Source of the DNA: Streptomyces sp. 8L
GTDB lineage: Bacteria > Actinomycetota > Actinomycetes > Streptomycetales > Streptomycetaceae
DNA length: 37,838 nt
Assembly: GCF_020176795.1 (NCBI RefSeq)
Contig: NZ_JAIUKE010000080.1
Coordinates: 1-37,838 of the forward strand
Direction: 5' to 3'
The first letter of the stretch is position 1. Every line of letters starts with the position of its first letter. Shown piece by piece: positions 32,635 to 37,838 of this stretch. Position numbers and translations under genes: made by a program. Under the pieces are notes generated by a model. That model was not told where the DNA came from, did not search any database, and worked only from the letters and a program-made list of their open reading frames with translations.

Positions 32635-33107
32635 GAGCGGCCGCCGGACTCGTCCGCACCACCGTCCGCTCCCCCATCGTGAACACCGGGGGTACCGGCC
32701 GCGCCACCATCCGCCGGACCCTCCGCGCCACCATCCGCTCCCCCGTCATGAACACCGGGAGTACCGGCCGCACCGCCATCCGCCGGACCTTCCGCACCAC
32801 CATCCGCTCCCCCGTCATGAACACCGGGAGTACCGGCCGCACCACCATCCGCCGGACCCTCCGCACCACCATCCGCACCACCGTCATGAACACCGGGAGT
32901 ACCCGCCGCGCCACCATCCGCCGGACCCTCCGCACCACCATCCGCACCACCGTCATGAACACCGGGAGTACCCGCCGCACCACCATCCGCCGGACCCTCC
33001 GCACCACCATCCGCACCACCGTCATGAACACCAGGAGTACCGGCCGCACCACCATCCGCCGGACCTTCTTCGTGGTTCGGATTCTTTTCGGAGTCGGGGT
33101 TGGTCAT
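32631..33107 (-). CDS. Six-repeat acidic Gly/Asp-rich protein, candidate peptide precursor/substrate
   Basis: 158 residues with a textbook ribosome site (CAGGAGGAATT directly before ATG 33107). A 13-residue head (MTNPDSEKNPNHE) is followed by six exactly identical 23-residue units and a 7-residue tail (DESGGRS). Each unit starts EGPADGG, has GTPGVHDGG in the middle and ends ADGGA. It contains one His, three Asp, one Glu, one Thr, many Gly/Ala, and no Cys, Ser, Lys, Arg or aromatic residue. The six DNA units (69 bp) differ only at synonymous sites. There is no signal peptide. The stop overlaps the oxygenase start by the TTGA motif. It resembles a multi-core RiPP precursor. No known family is recognised. 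Confidence 0.85.
   Translation of the reverse strand: MTNPDSEKNPNHEEGPADGGAAGTPGVHDGGADGGAEGPADGGAAGTPGVHDGGADGGAEGPADGGAAGTPGVHDGGADGGAEGPADGGAAGTPGVHDGGADGGAEGPADGGAAGTPGVHDGGADGGAEGPADGGAAGTPGVHDGGADGGADESGGRS
32655..33068 (-). repeat. Six tandem 69-bp coding repeats
   Basis: Units at 33068-33000, 32999-32931, 32930-32862, 32861-32793, 32792-32724 and 32723-32655. About a dozen positions vary between copies, for example GGTGGTGC versus GGGGGAGC, and CATGAC versus CACGAT in the last unit. Every change leaves the protein unchanged. The opposite strand is also open by base composition but lacks a start with a ribosome site. Confidence 0.92.
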
Positions 33108-33569
33108 AATTCCTCCTGAGAATCGAATGGGCTGAACCCCGTACTGGATCTGATTCCCCCATAACCCCCCGCAATCAGGCTACCGCCACAGGCTGATCGC
33201 AGCGATACGAGCGGATGAGGAGGAATTCGTCGGGCGCCTGGCAGCCCACCGCGAGGTTCCGCATGCGGAATCCAGGGCACTGCCAGATACTCCGCGGTGG
33301 ACGTCCGTACCGTCTGGATGGCGGCAGTTGTTCTTGAGGTGTCGCGCTTTGGGTCGGGGTCGTATCGTCCACAGCACCCGCGAATCGCATTCAGCGGGCT
33401 GTTCATCCCGCGCCACGCACAGTAACAGCCGTGAGCGTACGCGATCCGGAATCCTCCAATTCAAGGTGCTTGCGACGGACGGCATCCCGGCAGGGGCGAA
33501 CGGTGAATGGGGCCGGTACGCAAGGACAATTGCAGTCCGCTCGCTCCCCCAACGTGGCCGGGGCGTTCT
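33108..33569. other. Gap upstream of the repeat-protein gene
   Basis: This gap must hold the promoter of the repeat-protein cassette, transcribed leftward, and the 3' flank of the amidase. No strong -35/-10 pair or terminator stands out. A small leftward frame at 33175-33390 is listed separately. The GC content is somewhat lower than in neighbouring genes. Confidence 0.4.
33175..33390 (-). CDS. Doubtful small hypothetical protein
   Basis: 71-codon frame upstream of the repeat-protein gene on the same strand, ending 67 nt before its ATG. The second half looks protein-like (QCPGFRMRNLAVGCQAPDEF, then RSYRCDQPVAVA, with three Cys), but codon bias is weak and no ribosome site is seen. It could be a small gene of the cassette, the end of a decayed gene, or chance. 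Confidence 0.25.
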   Translation of the reverse strand: MRFAGAVDDTTPTQSATPQEQLPPSRRYGRPPRSIWQCPGFRMRNLAVGCQAPDEFLLIRSYRCDQPVAVA

Positions 33570-35021
33570 TCAGCAGCCTGGGTGGTTCCCGGCCCATATC
33601 GTGGGAGTACGGCCCGACCACGGACTTGCCTGTTCGAGTTGGCCGGCGAGGCGGAAGAGCCGGCTTTCACGTCCGCATCCGGCGGCGAACTGCATACCTA
33701 TCGGTAGCCCCGTCCCGGCGTCGGCCGTCACAGGTACGGACATGGCGGGCGTGCCCGCCACATTGAACGGCATGGTGAACGGCGACAGGTCATTGATGCG
33801 CTCGATCCAGCCGAGGCCGTCCAGCGTCTCCACCCCTTCGGTATGAGTGCCCAGGGGCAAGGGGGGCTCCGGCAGGGTCGGCGTGAGGAGGATGTCGTAC
33901 GCGTCGAAGTACCGCGCCAGGCTTCGCGCGACCCGGTTCCGCATCGCGAGAGCGGTGAGGAATTGCGCGCCGCCGACCCGCTGCCCGTAGTGGTGGCCGG
34001 CGAGGGTCGCGGGCTCAAGGGTCGAGGAGTCGATGGGACGGCCGAAGGCGGCGGCCAGCTCGTCGACCAGGGTGGCGAGGTTCACCGTCATGATCCGGGC
34101 ATTGGCCAGGACGAATTCCTCCCAGTCGGCACCGAGGTCGACCTCGGCCTCCTCCACCTGGTGACCGAGGGATTCAAGCAACCGCACGGTGCGGGAGAGG
34201 GCGTCGGCCACCGGTGCGGTGGTGCGGCGTCCGCCCCACGCCTGAGCGAGGACACCGATGCGCAACGAGCCCGGATGACGGGTGACTTCCTCCGCGTACG
34301 GCCGTGACGGCTGCTGGGCGAAGTAGGGGTCGCCCGGTTCCGGGCCGCGCATCCGGTCGAGCAGTACCGCACTGTCGCGTACGGCACGGCTGACGCAGCC
34401 GTGCACGGCCAGGCCGCTGAAGACCTCGTCGACGCCGGGCCCCATGGACACCCGGCCACGGGTGGGTTTGATACCGAAGAGGCCGTTGCAGGCGGCGGGG
34501 ACACGGAGCGATCCGGCGGCGTCGGTGCCGTGGGCGACCGGGACCACCCCCGCGGCGACAGCGGCGGCCGCGCCTCCACTGGACCCGCCCGCGCTCCGCT
34601 CCAGGTCCCACGGGTTGCGCGTCGCCCCGTACAACGCTGATTCCGTCGAGATGCCGTAGGCCATCTCCGGTGTCGCGGTGCGCCCGAACGTCACGAGGCC
34701 GGCGCGTCGGAAGCGCAGCATCAGTGAGGAGTCGGAGCCGGCGACGTTGCCGGCCGCCAGACGGCTTCCCAGCTCCATTCGCCTGCCGGCCATGGCCACC
34801 GCGATGTCTTTGATCAGAAAAGGGACGCCGGCGAGGGGCGCGCTGCCGGGGACGGGTTCGTCGTCGGACGCCCAGGTCTCCACGACGGCGTTGATCCGCG
34901 GATCGACTGCCTGTACGGCCTCGCGTGCGGCTGCCTCCGGTTCGGCGGGGTGTACCTCGCCCCTGGCCACCAGCTCCGCCAGCCCGACCGCGTCGAAGCT
35001 CACGTATTCAGAAACTTTCAC
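33570..35021 (-). CDS. Amidase-signature-family hydrolase
   Basis: Hydrolyses an amide through a Ser-cis-Ser-Lys triad. The start is GTG 35021 with AGGGAG 5 nt upstream; a longer frame to 35285 would run through the operators. In 483 residues the signature is clear: Lys in FLIKDIAVA near 75, [13 protein letters not shown] near 150, and the nucleophile region [16 protein letters not shown] (Ala replaces the usual first Gly of GGS). It is divergent from a TetR gene with a palindromic operator in between, so it is likely induced by its substrate. The substrate is unknown. Confidence 0.92.
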   Translation of the reverse strand: MKVSEYVSFDAVGLAELVARGEVHPAEPEAAAREAVQAVDPRINAVVETWASDDEPVPGSAPLAGVPFLIKDIAVAMAGRRMELGSRLAAGNVAGSDSSLMLRFRRAGLVTFGRTATPEMAYGISTESALYGATRNPWDLERSAGGSSGGAAAAVAAGVVPVAHGTDAAGSLRVPAACNGLFGIKPTRGRVSMGPGVDEVFSGLAVHGCVSRAVRDSAVLLDRMRGPEPGDPYFAQQPSRPYAEEVTRHPGSLRIGVLAQAWGGRRTTAPVADALSRTVRLLESLGHQVEEAEVDLGADWEEFVLANARIMTVNLATLVDELAAAFGRPIDSSTLEPATLAGHHYGQRVGGAQFLTALAMRNRVARSLARYFDAYDILLTPTLPEPPLPLGTHTEGVETLDGLGWIERINDLSPFTMPFNVAGTPAMSVPVTADAGTGLPIGMQFAAGCGRESRLFRLAGQLEQASPWSGRTPTIWAGNHPGC

Positions 35022-35040
35022 TGTCACTCCCTGACAACAC

Positions 35041-35078
35041 CGATACCGTTGAGTTCCGAATGATACCCAACGGTATCG
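35041..35078. promoter_or_regulatory. Palindromic TetR operator between amidase and regulator
   Basis: CGATACCGTTG (35041-35051) and CAACGGTATCG (35068-35078) are perfect 11-bp inverted copies 16 bp apart. Inside the right arm, GATACC-CAAC-GGTATC (35062-35077) is itself a 6-4-6 palindrome. This overlaps the amidase start region and both divergent promoters, as expected for a TetR site. Confidence 0.75.
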
Positions 35079-35139
35079 AAGGGGTATGGCTGGTACCGTA
35101 GGGGGTCGCGAACCCCACGATCGGAGTGACGGAGCAGTC

Positions 35140-35763
35140 ATGGCATCGCCCCTCAGCAGGCCGGGCAGAGTGGCGAAGCTGCCACCTCGTGAGCGCATCC
35201 TCGACGCGGCCGAAGAGCTCTTCCAGAGAGAAGGAATCCGGCAGGTGGGGGTCCAGGCGATCGCCGACAGGGCCGAGACCACCAAAATGGCGATCTACCG
35301 GCACTTCGAGACGAAGGACGCACTGGTCGCGGAGTGGCTGCGGATCGTCGCCGCCGATTATCAGGCGGCCTTCGACCGCGTGGAGACCGAATACCCCGAC
35401 CGGCCCGAGGAACAGATTCTGGGCCTGGCCCGCTTCATCGCCGAGGGGCTGCCGGCGATCTCGTACAGGGGCTGCCCGTTCATCAACTCCCTCGCCGAGC
35501 TGCCCGACCGCCTTCATCCGGCACGGCAGGTGATCGAGGACCACAAGGCCCACCAGACCCGCAGGCTGATCGGCATGTGCGCCGAAGCCCGGATGCCCGA
35601 CCCCGAACAGGCCGCGGCCGAGATCACCTTCGTACTCGAAGGGGCGCAGGTCAGCACACAGAACGGAAGCATCGATCAGACGGGAGACCGCCTGATGAGG
35701 ATCATCGAGGGAATCGTGGACCGGCACCGTTCCCACCTCGGCACATGCAGGGCGGCTGACTGA
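35140..35763 (+). CDS. TetR-family regulator
   Basis: 207 residues from ATG 35140, with GGAG 5 nt upstream. The helix-turn-helix is clear: RERILDAAEELFQREGIRQ, then VQAIADRAETTKMAIYRHFETKDALV (about 15-65). The ligand domain has two Cys (GCPFINS, IGMCAEA). It is divergent from the amidase and likely represses it and itself through the palindrome at 35041-35078. The stop codon is directly followed by transposase-like sequence, so the last residues (HLGTCRAAD) might have been altered by an insertion. Confidence 0.9.
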   Translation: MASPLSRPGRVAKLPPRERILDAAEELFQREGIRQVGVQAIADRAETTKMAIYRHFETKDALVAEWLRIVAADYQAAFDRVETEYPDRPEEQILGLARFIAEGLPAISYRGCPFINSLAELPDRLHPARQVIEDHKAHQTRRLIGMCAEARMPDPEQAAAEITFVLEGAQVSTQNGSIDQTGDRLMRIIEGIVDRHRSHLGTCRAAD

Positions 35764-35965
35764 CCGCCCCGGCGCCTGGGACGCGGAGGTCACCGACATC
35801 CCCGACCTGGGCACGTGGGCCAAGGACATGGGGCTTATCGTCCGCAGAGAACGGCCCTGCCCTGGCGCCCAGTTGTGCTTCACCGACCTCGGCGGACCGC
35901 GGCTCACCTGTTTCGCGACCACCGGCCAAGGCGGCAGGCCCGGCTCCAGCGAGCCGGTGAGGAGA
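35756..35965 (+). pseudogene. Fragment of an IS1380-like transposase
   Basis: In the frame one base off the TetR gene the sequence reads LTDRPGAWDAEVTDIPDLG, TWAKDMGLIVRRERPCPGAQL, CFTDLGGPRLTCFATT. This matches an internal block of IS1380-type transposases (IVRKERPHPGAQL-x-FTD...AFATN). After about 35965 the similarity is lost, and nothing remains of the catalytic part. It has no start codon and no terminal repeats in view. The match is from memory. Confidence 0.6.
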
Positions 35966-36137
35966 TCGGTGGGCCCGACGAGTGCGCCTTCGCGGCGAGC
36001 ACGCGCGGTCGGCACCCCATCATGGCCGGTGTCGTCTGCCGCGACACGGCGGGCCTCCACCGCTGCCTCACCTGCCGCCTCGTCCCTCTGGCTCCGGCCT
36101 GACGGCGGGCGGAGCGGCGAGCTCCCTCCGTCGGCAC

Positions 36138-36161
36138 CCCGGGCGGACGGTGACGCCCGGG
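36138..36161. terminator. Hairpin downstream of the dicarboxylate symporter gene
   Basis: CCCGGGCG (36138-36145) and CGCCCGGG (36154-36161) form a perfect 8-bp stem with an 8-nt loop, about 48 nt beyond the symporter stop. There is no T tract. It may terminate leftward transcription. Confidence 0.5.
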
Positions 36162-36208
36162 CCGATGCCCGCCGGGTGGCTTCTCCCGTGCGGAGGGCCG
36201 CCCGGGGG

Positions 36209-37516
36209 TCAAGCCGCCGCGTCGTAGCCGGTGTCGAGCTCCTTGTGCAGCCGCACCCGGTCGACGGCGTTCTCCCACTTCCCGACGACCAGGGTGGCGA
36301 CGCAGTTTCCCGCGATGTTGGTGAAGACGAACGCGGCGGACAAGATGCTGTGGATGCCGAGCACCAGGGCGACGCTGCTGACGGGGATCTGGTGGGTGGC
36401 GCTCAGTGTCAGCGCCAGGACGGCGATCGCCGAACCCGACACTCCCGCGCCGCCCTTGGAGGTCAGCAGCAGGACGAGCAGAAGACCGAGCTGGGCCTGC
36501 CAGCCGAGATCCGCACCAGTCGCCTGAGCGAGGAACACACTGACGGAGGCGAAGTACAGGCACGTGCCGTCGTGGTTGAAGCTGTAGGCGGTGGGCAACA
36601 CCAGGCCCACCACGGGCTCGTCCACGCCGAGCCGTTGCAGCTTGGACGTGAGCTGGGGGAACACGCTTTCGGAGGAGCTCGTGCCCAGGACGAGCACGAG
36701 CTCGGCGCGGAAGTACCGCAGCAGCTTGAGCAGGTTCACGCCGGCGTAGCGGGAGACAGGCCACAGCACCAGCACGAAGAACAACACGACGATCAGGTAG
36801 AACACACCGATCAGCTTGCCCAGTGAGGTCAGTGTGCCCAAGCCGTATTTGGACACGGTGAAGGCGATGGAGCCGAAAGCGGCCATGGGCGCGATCCGCA
36901 TCACTTTGCCGATGATCCAGAAGAGCGTCTTCTGCACGCTCCCGACCATGTCGAGCACCGGCTTGGCCCGCTCTCCGAGTGAGGCCAGTCCGCAGGCGAA
37001 CAGCACGGAGAACACCAGAACTTGGAGGATGTCGCCCTTGGAGAACGCGTCCACGGCCGAGGTCGGCACGAGCCCCACGAGAAAGTCGTCGAAGCCCTCC
37101 GACTTCGCCGGCGCCGTGCTTGCGCCGCCCCCGTGCAAGGAGGCGGGATCGATGTGCAGCCCCTCGCCCGGCCGCAGCACGTTGACCACCACGAGCCCGA
37201 TGACGAGGGCGAAGGTGGTGATCACCTCGAAGTAGACCAGGGCACGCACGGCGATACGGCCGACCTTGCCGAGGTCGCGCACGCTCGCGATGCCGTGGGT
37301 GACACTGCAGAAGATGATCAGCGCGACCACCATCTGGACGAGGTGGATGAAGATGTCGCCGAGGAACTGGAGGTGGTGTCCCACCGAGGGGGCGAGGTAG
37401 CCGACGAGTACGCCGAGCGCGACCCCGACGAGCACCTGGAAGGCGAGGTCGCGGTAGAAGGGTTTGCGGGGCTTCGGGGGAGCCCCTGGACTGCCCACAA
37501 GGGTGGTCTGGGTCAT
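36209..37516 (-). CDS. dctA: C4-dicarboxylate:cation symporter (DAACS/DctA family)
   Basis: Sodium- or proton-coupled uptake protein for succinate, fumarate or malate. The 435-residue membrane protein has about eight helices and two re-entrant loops. Family signatures are present: the Ser-rich loop GTSSSESVFPQL near 280, NHDGTCLY near 322, TSKGGAGVSGSAIAVLA near 360 and the substrate-binding helix NIAGNCVATLVVGKW near 405. The ATG at 37516 has GGAACGACG upstream. No dctBSR-type regulator is adjacent, and no partner gene follows on the left. Confidence 0.93.
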   Translation of the reverse strand: MTQTTLVGSPGAPPKPRKPFYRDLAFQVLVGVALGVLVGYLAPSVGHHLQFLGDIFIHLVQMVVALIIFCSVTHGIASVRDLGKVGRIAVRALVYFEVITTFALVIGLVVVNVLRPGEGLHIDPASLHGGGASTAPAKSEGFDDFLVGLVPTSAVDAFSKGDILQVLVFSVLFACGLASLGERAKPVLDMVGSVQKTLFWIIGKVMRIAPMAAFGSIAFTVSKYGLGTLTSLGKLIGVFYLIVVLFFVLVLWPVSRYAGVNLLKLLRYFRAELVLVLGTSSSESVFPQLTSKLQRLGVDEPVVGLVLPTAYSFNHDGTCLYFASVSVFLAQATGADLGWQAQLGLLLVLLLTSKGGAGVSGSAIAVLALTLSATHQIPVSSVALVLGIHSILSAAFVFTNIAGNCVATLVVGKWENAVDRVRLHKELDTGYDAAA

Positions 37517-37577
37517 CGTCGTTCCGGTTTCTCCGTTGAAGGTCCGGTGGCACGGGTGGTGTTGGGGTCCTCGGGCA

Positions 37578-37651
37578 CGGTTCGTCCGCGAGGCCCGCAG
37601 GGCGCGACTTTGCGGACACGGCCTAGACGCGCGGTTCGTCCGCGAGGCCCG
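37578..37651. repeat. Direct 20-bp repeat upstream of the symporter gene
   Basis: CGGTTCGTCCGCGAGGCCCG occurs identically at 37578-37597 and 37632-37651, 54 bp apart. It lies 60-135 bp upstream of the symporter start on the regulatory side. It could be a pair of regulator sites or a remnant of a duplication; the second copy is near the G tract. Confidence 0.7.
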
Positions 37652-37664
37652 GAGGCACGGCCGT

Positions 37665-37760
<96 letters not shown>

Positions 37761-37838
37761 CTCCCCGCGCGCGGCGCTGCCGCCGGCCCGGCGCCGCAGG
37801 CGCGCTCCGGCCGGGGCGCCGCCGGGCGGGTCGGGGGC

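Noticed and set aside
32655..33068. CRISPR-like array
   Set aside because: The units are contiguous 69-bp copies without unique spacers and code for a protein.
32627..33109. Open frames on the + strand through the repeat array (His/Pro-rich or Thr/Arg-rich repeats)
   Set aside because: They lack a ribosome site and their amino-acid repeats vary. The - strand frame has a perfect SD, identical repeats, and overlaps the next gene.
33570..35285. Longer amidase start at 35285
   Set aside because: It would run through the palindromic operator and into the divergent TetR gene; the GTG at 35021 has a ribosome site.

Overview
The window looks like Streptomyces or a close actinomycete relative. It is very GC-rich, coding third positions are strongly G/C, GTG and TTG starts are common, and the gene families (sugar ABC operons, DUF2637/SpdB plus TraB, two-domain Lrp regulators, SpoIIE phosphatases) are typical of that group. 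It is probably not one continuous piece of chromosome. Three nearly pure G/C homopolymer tracts (about 11594-11654, 20481-20508 and 37666-37760) interrupt it. The first two cut genes in mid-frame (a Tat-exported protein and a type-B carboxylesterase) and change the type of gene content abruptly. I read them as assembly joins or gap fill, so neighbourhood arguments across them should not be trusted.

Segment A (1-11593) is a compact alpha-galactoside/galactose utilisation cluster on the + strand. It encodes a secreted GH27 alpha-galactosidase with a C-terminal lectin-like region, a Tat-lipoprotein sugar-binding protein, two MalF/MalG-type permeases and a cytoplasmic GH36 alpha-galactosidase. 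These are followed by an SDR dehydrogenase, a GntR/FCD regulator, a D-galactonate dehydratase and an aldose-1-epimerase-like protein, several joined by 4-7 nt overlaps. Together they suggest extracellular hydrolysis, uptake, intracellular hydrolysis and oxidative (De Ley-Doudoroff) breakdown of galactose. A further Tat-signal gene starts at 11489 and is lost in the G tract.

Segment B (11655-20480) is part of an actinomycete integrative/conjugative element or related plasmid. It has a KorSA-like GntR/UTRA repressor and a stand-alone UTRA protein on the - strand, a divergent control region with inverted operator candidates, and a roughly 330-nt leader rich in UUCG/GNRA hairpins. A run of small accessory genes follows (Cys-motif proteins and a sigma-region-2-like protein), then a DUF2637/SpdB membrane protein, a strong hairpin, and a TraB FtsK-like DNA pump. 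Integrase, excisionase and replication genes are not seen.

Segment C (20504-37665) is ordinary to accessory chromosome. It holds a cut carboxylesterase, a divergent MFS exporter/TetR pair with two operator copies, Tn3-family transposase debris, a 3 x 58-bp tandem array, a histidine kinase/NarL regulator pair beside a lipoprotein serine hydrolase, and a VOC/ABM pair divergent from a double-domain Lrp regulator. A SpoIIE-type phosphatase, the RiPP-like cassette, a divergent amidase/TetR pair, an IS1380-like fragment and a dicarboxylate symporter complete it.

The most interesting locus is 30519-33107 on the - strand. A 158-residue acidic, Gly/Asp-rich protein with a perfect ribosome binding site carries six exactly identical 23-residue repeats, each with one His-Asp pair. 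Its stop codon overlaps the start of a JmjC/cupin ribosomal-oxygenase-like protein, which is followed 10 nt later by a sucrase/ferredoxin-like (Apd1-type) iron-sulfur protein. The six DNA repeats differ only at synonymous positions. This looks like a multi-core substrate with its dedicated 2-oxoglutarate oxygenase and electron carrier, a candidate undescribed hydroxylated peptide system.
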